A stretch of 64,000 nucleotides of DNA from Antedon bifida (Eukaryota; Echinodermata; Crinoidea; Comatulida; Antedonidae), in the NCBI GenBank assembly GCA_963402885.1, contig OY727094.1, positions 2,606,501 through 2,670,500 on the forward strand. The letters are read 5' to 3'. The translations under genes were made by a program, and so were the position numbers. Position 1 is the first letter of the stretch. Every line of letters begins with the position of its first letter. Positions 1-12,303 of the stretch are shown here, in pieces. Below the pieces are notes generated by a model. That model was not told the DNA's origin. It searched no databases and saw only the letters and a list, made by a program, of their open reading frames with translations.

Positions 1-317
1 TAGGTAGCTTAAAGCGATTACTGCAGTAATCTGTGGAGATATTTAAAGAAACAAGTTTCAGAAAAAAAAAAAAACTTTTGTAATCATTCCCTAAGGAAGG
101 AAGGAGAGGAGGAAGGAAATGATATGGAAAATTGAACTCAGATTACAGCAGTATATTGACACAATTACTGCAGTAATCTATACTGATGTTTAAAAAAAAG
201 AAATTTTGTATGTAAAGTATGGAAATGCATTTTCAGTAAAAGATTTCATTTTGGGATCAAACTAAAAAAATGTTACACAAGGTACACCCAATTCGGTATC
301 TCCACATACTGTCTTTT

Positions 318-455
318 TCCGAAGTATCATAGGAATATTTGGTAATACAGCATCTCATTTATATCACATGTGGTGCCTGTATCATGTAAGGTTTAGGGTA
401 CTACTAGATATGTGATGTTGTACAGTATTACCAAATATTCCTATGATACTTTGGA
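318..455. repeat. Long hairpin / inverted repeat
   Basis: A 31-bp left arm (318-348) is the reverse complement of 425-455 with one mismatch; the inner 26 bp, AGTATCATAGG to GGTAATAC, are perfect. The 76-bp loop is unrelated. Imperfect complementarity extends outward (CGGTATCTCCACATACTGTC against GATACAGTACCGAG), so the whole unit covers about 290-480. The structure fits a foldback or MITE-like element; no clear target-site duplication was found. Confidence 0.7.
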
Positions 456-902
456 AATAGATACAGTACCGAGAATCGGCTGCAAGGTACAACATTATAA
501 CCATTACATTAATGTTTTCATGTAATCATATAATGTAAGTAAGAACATTTACGTGAATTTAATTCATGATTTGAATAAATTATAGACAGGATAGGTAGCA
601 AACATGTTGTATGTCTCCTGCAGCCCATGTGTACAACATGTTGAAGTTACATGTTGATTATTGTCCCCAGTTCCTTTTCACCTTATCGTATATTGATAGC
701 GCTGATGGAACATTGACCGAAACTCGATAAATTTTGACCCATTTTATTATGTACTGATAAAATACATTAATAATTAACATGTGAGTAATATATTTATCAG
801 TCACATATTGCAATTTAATGTGCACTTTGCATCTTTATGAAAATAAAAATTGCTAACAATAATGAAATTCAAAACAGGCGTTATTAAAACTGAAGTTATA
901 GA

Positions 903-1078
903 GAAGTTACATTCAAAATGGACTGGTTAAAAGATAAAAAGCAGATCTATGTGTTACTCAATGGTTGGTCACAAACATAGAAAATTTATTTGAAGTTGTA
1001 TTCAAAATGGACTGGTTAAAAGATAATAAACAGATCTACACTTTACTTAATGGTTGGTCAGAAACATAGAAAATTAAT
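903..1078. repeat. 89-bp tandem duplication
   Basis: Two head-to-tail copies of about 89 bp share the blocks TTCAAAATGGACTGGTTAAA, CAGATCTA and AATGGTTGGTCA. The downstream part of this unit (CATAGAAAATTAATATTTTT, CACATTAAAGGAGT) recurs at 2290-2400, so the region holds a partly duplicated longer repeat. Confidence 0.7.
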
Positions 1079-1250
1079 ATTTTTTTACCACATTAAAGGA
1101 GTTCTGACTTAATATCACTATTTTCCAGAAAGAATTTGTTAAACCAAAAGAATGTTGTAAAAAGTAATATACATAAAATAATAGTATATGTCAACTCCCC
1201 TATTTGCTTATTAAAGGGACAGTTTCAAGACCCAACAATGTGTCCCCTTA

Positions 1251-1397
1251 AAACTCTATCAAACTTTATGTGACAAATAAATGTGATGTGCCCATAATGG
1301 ACACAATGATGTCATATCACTACCATATTTGGACATATCACCACCATATTTGGGTACATCACACTTTTTTTGTCAACTAGTTTGATAGTGTAGACTG
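1251..1397. repeat. MITE family 1 copy (degenerate left end)
   Basis: Copy of the window's dominant MITE. The right terminus AGTTTGATAGTGTAGAC is clear; the left terminus is reduced to ACTCTATCAAACTTTATGTGAC. The core words TGTGATGTGCCC, GATGATGTCATATCAC-like and CCATATTTGG are present. Flanked by words of the GTGTCCCCTTA type (1236-1250, 1455-1475) that also occur in the minisatellites at 12.7 and 34 kb. Confidence 0.8.
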
Positions 1398-1994
1398 ACC
1401 TAAATTAATAGGGTGTAGTTTTAAAACATAATATTACCCTTAGTTGGTTTCACAGGGAAATGTCCCTTTAATAGGAGTTGATTGTCCCAAATAGGAGGGG
1501 TTCTGCTGTTCAACAGTCTTTGTGTTATGTCAATAAACATGTATGTCGTAACCATACTCTGTCCTGTTTACTGCTGGCTATCACACAGTTTCCATCAATT
1601 CTTTGTTTTTCATATTTTTATCGTGATACATTATCTTCGGTTGACACGCTTGACGCCTTCTACAGGTTCAACGAACCAGATGGACGGAACAAAACACCAG
1701 CTGCTCTGCACATGCTCAGTAGAAACATTTGTAATAATGTATTTCATTGCATATTTTGTAACAAAGAGATATTGTTATTTGATTTGGTTTCATTGTGATA
1801 CATATTGTTTAGGTTTAATATCTAATTAAGTGGAAAGAGGTGAATGCTCCATAAACTTCTTCATCAATTAAGTCATTATTTAATGGATTAATGAAATTAG
1901 TCACAAGTTATGTAATTATATCATTTAAAATTGCTGGCTCCCATTTAACACATTGATATAGAATTTCTGTACACGGTAAGATGGTTCCCCTTTA
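1398..1994. other. Intergenic; overlapping open frames, not convincing genes
   Basis: Two overlapping plus-strand frames of about 110 codons lie at 1478-1829. Neither has recognisable domains, a sensible start context or splice continuity, and they lie between two MITE copies. I do not call a gene. TGTCCCTTTAATAGGAG at 1461-1477 belongs to the GGGACAC/TGTCCCC repeat theme seen elsewhere. Confidence 0.5.
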
Positions 1995-2152
1995 AAGCTC
2001 TGTCTACACTATCAAACTAGTTTGACAAAAAAAGTGTGATGTGCCCAAATATGGTAGTGATATGCTTAAATATGGTAGTGATATGACATCCTCATGTCCA
2101 TATATGGGCACATTTTCTTGTCACATAAAGTTTGATAGTGTAGACAGAGCTT
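1995..2152. repeat. MITE family 1, complete copy
   Basis: Near-full-length reference-type copy (158 bp). It starts AAGCTCTGTCTACACTATCA and ends with the reverse complement. Inside, CAAATATGGTAGTGATATG is present as a direct doublet, then CATGTCCATATATGGGCACA. No open frame; non-autonomous. Confidence 0.9.
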
Positions 2153-2289
2153 AATACACTGATATGTAATATTTTCTATGTATTAATTGAAGAAGGGCAC
2201 CACCACCTGGATTTATTAAGCTTTAATAAATGCTTCGAGCCTCGATACAATTTATCAACAAATGCAATATTTATACAGATCCAAATTTA

Positions 2290-2400
2290 GGTCACAAACA
2301 TAGAAAATTAATATTTTTCACCACATTAAAGGAGTAAAATCACTATTTTTCCAGAAAGAATGTATTAAACAAGAAGAAAACTGTAAAAAGTAACTTAAAA
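2290..2400. repeat. Dispersed copy of the 1048-1165 segment
   Basis: CACAAACATAGAAAATTAAT, CACATTAAAGGAGT, TCACTATTTTTCCAGAAAGA and the following AAC/GTAAAAAGTAA words match 1052-1170 with small gaps, so this is a second copy of that repeat about 1.2 kb away. Confidence 0.65.
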
Positions 2401-3634
2401 CATTTTATATAACTGCAGTGTATGTTTATGTTTACCATAACACACTGAAATGTAATATTTTACATATATTTATTGTATCTAACCCCCCCCCCCCCCCTCC
2501 TATATAATAACACTGTAAGGAGTAAGCTTTTTAACCCTAAAGTGAGTAGGCCTACTACTACTTTATAAGACACGTCATTACGTAATTGCCAAGTATCACC
2601 TCATCAACCTAATGAGTCAAGGGTGGGTCGAATTATTTTTCTCGCATGATCTATGAAGTATAACAAACACTTCTTCCTAAAAGAATAGTAGATTTAGTAT
2701 AATTAATTAGCCCTAGAATTATGTCTACCGTGAAACAATTGAAAGAAATAATGCATAAAACAAAGCAAGAAGTAGTTTAATGGAGTAAGTGGAGCGCGCA
2801 AGTCGAATTACATCAGTTAGGGTATACAGGATATACTGATGAGTTATTATGAAGCCACACGAACTTTGTACTTTTTTAGTTATCTTTTATAACAAAGAAA
2901 CGATCAATGAAGTAAATTAAAGACAATTTATCTTAAAGTTTTTGATGATTTGAAAGGGTTTACCATCAGACGGGGGAAACCAGAAGACTGGTTGTGGTCA
3001 CACACAACATAAATTGATTAATTAACATTAATTAATCAATATTGAATCATACTGACTTCTATTAATGTCAGACGAAAAAAGGAGGAAATTCGATGTCCTC
3101 AATCATTTACTGAGCCGCGAGCACGAACAGACATTTGTTGAACATAAAACATAAAAAACAAGGTCGAATAATGTTATATTTTGCATTGTAATACTAATAG
3201 TTGTTCACCTGACGTTAGAGACTGACCCCACACGCCCCCACACCTGTTCGCCGAGATCCAAGGGAATTCCAACGTGTAAGCATAGGTTACAAGAACAGGA
3301 AATTTAAGGTGTGAATTTATTTTAACCAGACAAGCAGAGCAGCCTAGACAGACTGTGATGTCATGATACGAAAGACCTCAAATGTATCTAGGGATGATTT
3401 GTCTGGATGCTTATGAATGTTATTTGTACTAGGTTAGAAAAGCAATTGATTATTGTAGTAATAAGAATTAAACTTGAGTGTATTCAAAAGTTACTATACA
3501 GTGAAACATTTTTATACACAGAGAATACAACATTCAATAGTCGAATACACGATCAACACCAGTATTTGAACCCTTGAGATTGGCACACTACGAAATGAAT
3601 ATCAAGCTAATTGCATCCGTGAGTCGAACCTGTT
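2401..3634. other. Intergenic, no gene recognised
   Basis: Contains a run of 15 C at 2483-2497 and otherwise AT-rich, stop-dense sequence in all frames. Nothing coding or structural was recognised. Confidence 0.5.
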
Positions 3635-3788
3635 ACACGCGCGTACCAAATATCAGAATTTGAACGCGCGCGTACCAAATATCAGAATTTGAACGCGCGC
3701 GTACCAAATATCAGAATTTGAACACGCGCGTACCAAATATCAGAATTTGAACGCGCGCGTACCAAATATCGAAATTTGAACGCGCAAA
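3635..3788. repeat. 29-bp CpG-rich minisatellite, 5.3 copies
   Basis: Five head-to-tail 29-bp units (3635, 3664, 3693, 3722, 3751) begin A-C-G/A-CGCGCGTACC and end AATATCAGAATTTGA, followed by a partial sixth. Each unit carries an alternating CG tract in an otherwise AT-rich, CpG-poor neighbourhood. Units differ by one or two substitutions, indicating recent expansion. Confidence 0.95.
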
Positions 3789-4191
3789 TTATGCACGCAT
3801 GAAGTGTTCCATTCACGATAAATAAAGCGGCCTACTTTTAGTCGTAACAACAAAACAATTCGGTAATTAATCAAATATTAATATGCTGAGATAAGACTAC
3901 CGATTGTTTTTTTTTGTCGTGTAGGCCTATGTTCCAAACAAAAAGTTATTATAACGAATACAGACAGCCCTAGTGAGTAGTTAAACTGTAGCAGTCATTT
4001 TAATTGTTATTACAGTTATCTGGACATATTCCTTGTTACACAATAGGAAACTAAATACTGTAGTTGAAACCTAATTAGTATGCATTACAATTAACATTGT
4101 CGCTTCGATATCCGAAGTTTGTTTGCTGTGAACTTGCTGCTATATCGATGTATATGGGTCAAGTTTAACTCAAAGTTATAGTGTTTCTATT

Positions 4192-4354
4192 AAGCTCTGT
4201 CTACACTATCAAACTGTATGTGACAAAAAATGTGATGTGCCCATATATGGACATGATGATGTCATATCACTACCATATTTAAGCATATCACTACAATATT
4301 TGGGCACATCACACTGTTTTTTGTCAAACTAGTTTGAGAGTGTAGACAGAGCTT
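4192..4354. repeat. MITE family 1, complete copy (inverted orientation)
   Basis: Both termini (AAGCTCTGTCTACACTATCA and complement) are present. The internal order is TTATGTGAC first and CAAACTAGTTTG last, the reverse of the copy at 1995. Confidence 0.9.
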
Positions 4355-5939
4355 TTAGTATAGGCCTAATATGTTTATGTATTTGTGACGTCTTCCTTTC
4401 TTAGCTAACTTTGTCTATAGCATCGGTGAATTATTAAAGGTATAGGCCTAAACGTTTTATAATAACAGTTGTGTTTTCTGTTTTATGGACATAACCCAAT
4501 AACCTAATAACTATATTATTTTTGTGTTATAGTTTTCAATACAAAACTATACTGATTCACTTATTTTTCCTTTGCTACCTAATAACAATAAATGATTATA
4601 AAGGCTATAATAAATATTGAAATGAACCAACATTTTTGCGCGCGTTAGATATTCGTAAGAACTATTGACCAATCAAACGGCTTCTGTCTATCGACATAGC
4701 GCGCCGAACCGTTTAATAAATGAGCATATTCTCTTAGGGGTATTGTTCACACGATTTATACAAAAATTTTGATTATTATGACAATTTAATTGAAAGCATA
4801 CGTCGGATACGAATACGGTTGAAACACGTTGCCAGCACAACTCAATATTTCAATGTATTTAAAAAGTATATTGCATTGTTATTTCCTTGTGTTTAAATGC
4901 AAGAGGATGTTTATTGTTTCCTTGTTGTTTTGTTAAAGGAACTTAGTCAGAAGGAAACGTCAACATTTGGCAGAGGGAGAGCCCGTTATAGGAAGACTGG
5001 GGGTCCCATTGGATGGCATTTTCCCACAGAATTAAGAGGCACAAACACGGATATGCTCTTTTTCTAATTATAAGGAAATGCACTTTATTTCACCATGTTT
5101 TTCATCAGCAATCAGAAAACTTCCGCACGAAAAATAAATAATTTGATTTGAAATAAGCACTACTGGACCAGAGTCTAGTGTAGACTTACCGTACGAACTT
5201 GTTTCTGCTGGAATTTGCCGAATTAGTTTATAGTTGGTGTTAAACCACTGAAAACTTTTCTTCACGAAATCGGAGTTTACAAACAAAGGGCTTTGTAGTT
5301 CGTGCGAAAGATTCAAACATGATTTTCTTGAACAAAGTGTTTATTTAAAAAAAAAATGTATGATGATTATAAATGGAAGACATGAACCGGGTCACCATCA
5401 TCTTCCGTGCCAGTCGCCTAGCGCATGCGCATATCACAAACATGACGTAATTGGGTAAGCAGTCGACATAGTCGACGTGAAAATCTAAAAATCCCTATTG
5501 TAATATCGTTGTCATCCTTCCCTATTATCAACATTGTATTATTATCATCATAAAATGATCATCATCGTTGATCATTGCCGAAGCAATTCGCTTTTGTTAA
5601 ATTATAGTTATTGTGATTGTTGTTACAGTAGCAGTAATAGGCAATAAAGACGATTGAAAGTAATAAACACATAATGTTATCATAACGAAAGACATAATAA
5701 ACGAAGAGGTTAACCGTAAGTAATTATCTTCCGTATACAGTGTACACACCCCTTAAACGCCTTCGCGTGACGACCCGAAAGTGATAGCGTGCCAAGTTAC
5801 AAATCCGGTAAAGTGAAAAATCAGGTTAATTTTGATAAGAATCAGCGAATGATTGGATTCGTAAAGGTCATTGTAGTTTTATATATTGGTAATATTCATC
5901 ATGAAATTTCATATAATAATCATTATTTTTAAGGGGATA
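4355..5939. other. Intergenic; possible promoter-like motifs, no gene
   Basis: No convincing exon. GCGCATGCGC at about 5421-5430 matches the NRF1-type palindrome and TGACGTAA follows at 5443; both could be chance. An 82-codon minus-strand frame at 5068-5316 has no recognisable features and is not called. Confidence 0.4.
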
Positions 5940-6076
5940 AAGCTCTGTCTACACTATCAAACTAGTTCGACAAAAAAAGTGTGATGTGCCCAAATATGGT
6001 AGTGATATGATGTCATCGTGTCCATGAACACATCACATTTTTTTGTCACATAAAGTTTGATAATGTAGACGGAGCT
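5940..6076. repeat. MITE family 1 copy, internally shortened
   Basis: 137-bp copy with left terminus AAGCTCTGTCTACACTATCA and right terminus GTAGACGGAGCT. Only one of the two CAAATATGGTAGTGATATG blocks is kept, and the segment between CATGTCCAT and CACATCACA is shorter than in full copies. Confidence 0.88.
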
Positions 6077-8640
6077 AAGGTGTTTAAAGTAAAGGAAACG
6101 GCGTTAACATAACGTGTTACGAACAGACAAGGTAATGACGTCATCCGTGTTGATATTCGTCGGCCGTACACGCCAACGCCGTTAGTGACGTCATCATTGC
6201 AATACTCTGGTTCCTCAAGTCGTTCGATGCGGACTTCTTGCAACATAATAATGTGATATAGTGATCGTCGAAGGCCGCCTATCCTCTAACAGGTTGAGTA
6301 CAGGCTCCTTACTAACTTGTTACGCAATAAAGCAGTTTTGGTCGATTTTTACCGGCTTTCTTCAAAAGTGCATTTGTTACTTACGTCATTATCGCCGTAA
6401 CATTATATTTATCTCCATATACAATTAAACGTAGTCATTAAAACAAATATATAAAAAAAATACATTATTATTTTTCAATTATCAACAACAATATCGAAGT
6501 GAAAAATAATAATAATTTAGTCCAAGTGTTTATTAATATTTTAATTATTAATCGCCAATGTACAACAAATAATTTATAAACACCTAAAAGGTTACACAGG
6601 TAATGACCGTGATTGTGCAATGCCGTGATGCTGCTTATAACATAGGCCTATTATAATTATGAGCCATTAGCATATATAATGTGCATGGCATTATAACTAT
6701 TTTTTATTACGTAATATATAGTTATATACTCTCGCTCTTCATGGTTCATTTACTAGTATGGCAGTAACATAAAACAAAAGTAGATGAATCGAATGGAATT
6801 TTAAGTGAATGAAGAGAATAAACAAATAAGTAGGCCTACGGTTTTCGATGAAACATGTTGGGAGAATGATGAGATTATGAAAAATGACAAAATCAAACGA
6901 AAATCCGAGCAAAAAGCATTGTCCTGTTATACCGGTACCCAAGTGGGTGTCACTGACGGGTGAAATGACCATGAGGCCTGGATCGTTCGCTTGACCTCAA
7001 TTTATTCCGTTTTTCATATATACGTTTAGATTGTGATAGATAGCTGGTCGATCGGTGGTGATATATTGTTTTGTTTAAATTTTTTTATAAAAATTTAATT
7101 ACAACTATAAAAACAAAAGTGTTCATGGCATCAATTTCATTTACGAACATTACAGGCAAACGTTAAAAAGAAACTTTGGTTTAATATTGAATTCATTTTA
7201 AATTTACCTTTTATTTAAAAAACCCAGGGTCCTTTTTAAAGTCACGCGGTTTGTTACTTAACACCGCCAGGGAATCACCGCGTCTTGGGGAAGCCCTCCA
7301 GTAAACAATTGTCCGCTACTTTCATTTCATCGCATCCAAACAATAATTCCATTCCAACCCCACACGATTCATTGAGTGCTGGAGTCACGAGTTTTAACAG
7401 CTTTTGTTCAGGTGGAATAGTTTAAATGGGCTTTCTCTGCAAAATCTAATGAATTTGGTTTTGCGCAACAACACACTTGACCTCGAATAAAAGTTTTGTT
7501 CACATTATAAATGGTAAATAATTAATCGCGCTTGTAGAATTGTGCTAAAACGCTCAGTATTTCGTTTTGAATTATGGCGGCGATAAAATTCTAATATGAT
7601 GGTTTATTAATATTTAAATAGTGTGTTACGCACGGTACCAACCCCAGTCCTGAGTTAAAATCATGCTTGATATTGGATGTATATGTTGAAAAAATTCCCA
7701 ATGAAAATAAGCTTTTTGGGCTATCCTGGAAAATCTTTTATAAATGTATTTATTTGTAATGTCAGTAATTTATGTTATCACTTTGTAATAATAATATAAT
7801 AATAATAAGATTTTTATAGCGCACATCATACCACTAAAGAGTGCTCAAGGCGCAATACTTTGTATGTATTTTTTATGATGATTTTCCTAATAAATTCAAA
7901 TCAAATCAAATATTCAATTTTGTTTAAAAACAAACCAGATTAATTAAAAATCTAAAATAAAACGACAGCAGAAATATGTTGGATACTCGATATGAAATTA
8001 GCTGTGAAACCCCGCAGTGGACAGACGCGTAATTCCAGAAAAACAACTAAACGTCCTCGTATTGATTTCGTATGCCATACGTACGTTTGCGATCTCGCTC
8101 ATAAAATCTGTAAAATAATAATACTTAAACGTACACGTACATCCAGGGTAGTCGATCGCCATGACTCATAATTGACGTTTAATTCACATTCAAATGTGAG
8201 ACCAATAGAATTATATATTCGACTTTTGCAGAATCAGGAATACGATCGACGAGTTGGGTATAAAAAGATGTACGTCTGTCTTTCACATCGAGCTCTATGT
8301 TAATTCTGTCCCTGTGTGAATGCTGGAGAAAAAGGTGTCAAAATGATTTCTGCAGTTGCATCTGAATCCGGCATTCATTAATACCACCATTTTTGTTGTT
8401 GTTATTTCTATAGGATAAAGCCTTCTTTGTTTAGCGTTTCGAACACTTTTTTGTATATGCCTTAAGACAACCACCATATTCATACTTATTACAGTAATAT
8501 TCCTTTTCCTCATCTCTTGCCTCAAATTAATTGCGTAAATAAGAAGAAGATTTGATATTAATTATAATAGAATAAAACGACTTGGGAACAGCCTTTCTAA
8601 ATATAGATTCATTATGATTGGCCGCGCAGGCAGTCATGCG
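6077..8640. other. Intergenic, no gene recognised
   Basis: AT-rich sequence with short, shadow-like frames only. The only structured piece seen is the LINE/SINE-like tail at 7797-7910, listed separately. Confidence 0.5.
7797..7910 (+). repeat. Retroposon 3'-tail-like fragment
   Basis: The (ATA)n stretch followed by GATTTTTATAGCGCACAT, then GTGCTCAAGGCGCAA and ending AATAAATTCAAATCAAATCA, resembles tails of non-LTR retroposons common in marine invertebrates (simple-repeat tail after a polyadenylation-like AATAAA). Only the 3' part is seen; the family assignment is by general resemblance. Confidence 0.4.
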
Positions 8641-8649
8641 CAGTGTGTT

Positions 8650-8744
8650 TTTTTTGCAAAGCAGCTCCGAGAGAGAAAAATAAAATTCTGTTGTCGAGCA
8701 AACTCTGGCGGGGAAACAGTGGGTGGACTTAACAGAATAAAAAG
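8650..8744 (+). other. Candidate untranslated first exon (SLC43 gene)
   Basis: A GC-richer block ends in a consensus donor (AATAAAAAG then GTAAGC at 8745). It has no in-frame coding potential. The next usable acceptor on this strand that leads into coding sequence is at 12,264, just before the SLC43 ATG. I infer an untranslated first exon; the 5' end is a guess. A second candidate donor (GAGCA then GTAAGT, exon end 11,891) could be an alternative first exon. Confidence 0.35.
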
Positions 8745-11700
8745 GTAAGCTTAATTGTTAGATTTCTTCTTCTAAAAATTGTACATAATTTTGATTTGTT
8801 TTATAATTTATGTCGGATTTTCATTGAAATTTCTGAATTGGCGGTCGTAATTAAGTCGCACGTATCGACTTACTGCTGCGATGATCAGCTGAGCAGCAGA
8901 TCAGCTGTTTAGTATGGGAAAATCGAGAACGTAACACTTGATGGATTCTGAGTGGAATGATTTCATTTACAATCGTCGTACATCATTTTAGCCATAATTT
9001 ATGGATAAAAAGCATAATTAACATGTTAAACTAGAGGAAATGTATGCTTTTCAACACAATTCTAAGAAAATCGTTAGCAAACATTATACAGACGACTAAT
9101 GTGTCGTGTAATCTATGTTCGATTAGGATTTTTTGGCGATAAAAAAACCGCCTACAATATTTTTAACAGAGAACGTGAACATATTTAATCATCATTAAAA
9201 TTATGTAATAAATTAAAAAGTAGGCTAAATCATGACATAAACTCATCATGTTGTTTAAAATGATGTCGTTTTGGTGTAGATGATGACGACATACAGCTAC
9301 CGTGTTACCGACATATACCACCGTTCTATAATATCTTATACATTTTCAGGACGGGAATCGGAATCGTAAAAGAAGTAAATATTTCCTATATTTTACCCAA
9401 GGATTAGATAAATGATCTATTTTCTTAACCACCATTGTTTTGACTTGTTTCGATTAAAGACGTTTTTGCATAACTATACATCACTACTGGTCTTTGTCAA
9501 AACAGATCGACATGGTCAAGCCATGGTCAAACGTCAACCCTTTCTTTTCATTCTTGACCTTAAGTAAATAAGCTCAACCGTCGAAATACCAAACAAACGC
9601 GTGTTAATAAATACTGAACTAATATATTATTATTAATATTAATTATAATGCAGTACTGTATTTTATTGCGCGAATATTTTGTCCGCTTTGAATTGAAATC
9701 TGCTTGACCATTGAGCCCGATATCAATGAAGTTGACCATCAGCGATAATTGGTCACTATCTGTGATGATTTTGATAAGAAAGCCATTGTCAATATAGTAC
9801 ACTGAATAACTGTTTAATGTTTAATCTGTTAAAACACGGATTATTTATGAAACAGGCCATTATAGTTATTATAAAATAACGGTTTTGATACATAAAATAA
9901 CGGTACGATACAACTGTTACCTTTAATTTGGCCTACATTGTATACAGTTAGAAAGTACAAGTATATACAGAGTTCTGCTGAAACATAAGTATTTAATTTT
10001 TAATTATGACATGTGCGCTACTAGCCTACTACACAACACACGTGTAATGTTACTGTACTGTTACACAGTGTAATAATAGTGGTATATTTCGTAATGTTTT
10101 ATATTATTTCTCAACCATTGATTGTAATTGACAGTGATTTCGCAACTGACAGACGTCGTGTTGGACAAAGGAACAATGAAATCGGGCGCTCCTATTTATT
10201 AGTCAGTATTAGTGTCAAGCCAATAATTCAATAAATCGTTATTTTTATACGACGTTATTAATTACAAAATATTAGGCTATTAATTATGATATGATTAAAT
10301 CACTAAATTACTCCGCCCTATATGATCGGGTAAGGCAAACTTAGTTTGTCGATCATTCCGAATTTCCTCCAATGATCGGAGTGACATCGTGTGCGTCGTG
10401 GTGGTGGTATATAAAACGTGCATCGCCAAAACGGTGATATCGTCGTCATGACGTCGTAACACGTGCGCCACACCGTAAATTCCTCCTGTCGACCATCCCC
10501 CCTCCACCATCCCCTTTGTTTTTATTTGCGCGTGCACGTCACGACGGACAGAGCTTCTCTCTTCACATGCAGATAGAGATAAGTGCGTGTTTTCATTCAC
10601 AACGCACGTGAGACACACCGTCAAAAACACCGGGTGAATTTTACTTGATTTATGGGGAATGAACTCATGCTCTCAAGAGAAGTCATCAACCGCATGTCTA
10701 CAAACATTATTTTACCCTAGAGACGTTAGCATACAGTATTTTTAGGCCTAGCTAGGCTAAGTACATGTACAGGTATGTACTATGATAAAACTTTTTTTTT
10801 TAAATATCGGAGATCGTGAAACATGCTCTGGTTCCTGGAAATCACGTGATCATCTCCCCAAGGCCGACTGTCTATATAGGCCTATAATAAATAGACTTTA
10901 AAATTTACCAAAAATATCCCTTTTCAATCGGAGTGTTTATAGGCCTATATATATTAAACACAATGCGTGGGCAAGGTAATCGCGTACTACCCGATGGTGT
11001 AACATTATAAATTTCTATTACGCAATTGAAGTCGTAAACATCGTACGATGGCATAAGGTCATTGACTTCCTTATCGTCCTAATTCTATTCTAATTAATAT
11101 ATTATGTTAAGACATATATCACATTCACCTTCTATGTTGAAGTTTTTTTAGCGTATATTTTCTAACAGTATACAATACAACAAATTCGATTTAAAAAAAA
11201 ATTATTCTTTTTATTTACTATTATTATATAAACTATAGCCTAAAGTCTATGTAAATTTATATTTTTACCAATTAAAAAATTGATATCAATAATGCCCTCC
11301 CAACCCCACCCACCGAAAAAAAACCACCCCACAATATTTTTGTCATTTACCAAGACCTATACCTATTTATTGTGATCCTAGACAATACAATTATAAATAA
11401 CATTGAAAGTAAACAATATATTAAACATTTGGATGGGCTTAATTCATTCCAATCAAGGTTATTTAACAGCAGACAAAGTTGGAACATAATCAGCAGAGAA
11501 ATCAGGGCGGTAAAATGTACTACAGCACAAACAAAACAAATGAATTCTGTCAGCAGACCGAATTATATAATCTTCTAAAAATCTATGCTTCCCTTTGGTA
11601 TAATCTCCATTTATATCCCAACTAATCCAGCACAGGCTGTGTGTATGCCAAATGTTGATCTGATCTTGAACTTTACAAGGATTAATAAACTATCCAATCA

Positions 11701-12264
11701 ATGGATAAAATTACTGATTGCTTTCTAAACACTTTGTATTCATTCATAAAAACGTTGTATTGCATCATCTCACACAGAACATGAGTAGAACACGCAAACA
11801 GCATTCATTAATTTATTGTATAACGGTGAGGTAGTTTATAAAGTAGAGAGCTGTGGATTCAAGTCTAGACTTGAATTTGTTGCGTTGAGCAGTAAGTTTT
11901 GTGTTATATTTTCAGTTTTAAAGGAAGAATTGTACTATTTAATTACATGCTTTTTTCAGTACTATACTTTTATTATAATTATTTATATAAACTAATTATT
12001 ATTTTTACATTTGAGAATAAAACCTAAATTGGCACCATATGTTTTGTTCAGGAATTCATAATAAATTATCATATTTTGATACCAACTACTAAACTAAAAA
12101 TTTCTAGAAACCACATTTGTATAAATAAATAAAAATAAATTTAATTTATAATTTAAAGTTAAGTGCATTCTTCGCAACAGTTTTGACATAAACTCCACTT
12201 AATATTTTGAGTTGACTACAAAATATGTATTTTAATTAATTTTTAATCTTCATTTATTTTGTAG
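8745..12264. other. Upstream / 5' intron region, no coding exon seen
   Basis: No recognisable coding exon. A GC-richer patch at about 10,300-10,630 holds a 111-codon minus-strand frame without domains; its Thr-rich piece comes from a simple GTGGTGGT tract, so it is not called. Candidate alternative first exon ending at 11,891 (donor GTAAGT). TAGGCCTA-type words occur near 10,745 and 10,880. Confidence 0.45.
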
Positions 12265-12303
12265 GTGCTATATATTTTTGTAACAAGTGCACAAAACGAC
12301 AAA

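Larger units (their letters stand above)
1..1250. other. Intergenic, no gene recognised
   Basis: AT-rich sequence without a convincing coding frame. It contains the palindromic word ATTACTGCAGTAAT twice (near 20 and 165), a long hairpin (318-455) and an 89-bp tandem duplication (903-1078), both listed separately. Palindromes of the same type recur near 57,545 and 57,710, which suggests a dispersed repeat rather than a regulatory site. Confidence 0.6.

Noticed and set aside
1478..1829. Overlapping frames of 106 and 115 codons
   Set aside because: Two different frames of one repeat-flanked region, with neither showing a domain or exon signals.
10295..10630. 111-codon minus-strand frame in a GC-richer patch
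   Set aside because: No domain, no splice continuation, and the Thr-rich part comes from a GTGGTGG simple tract.
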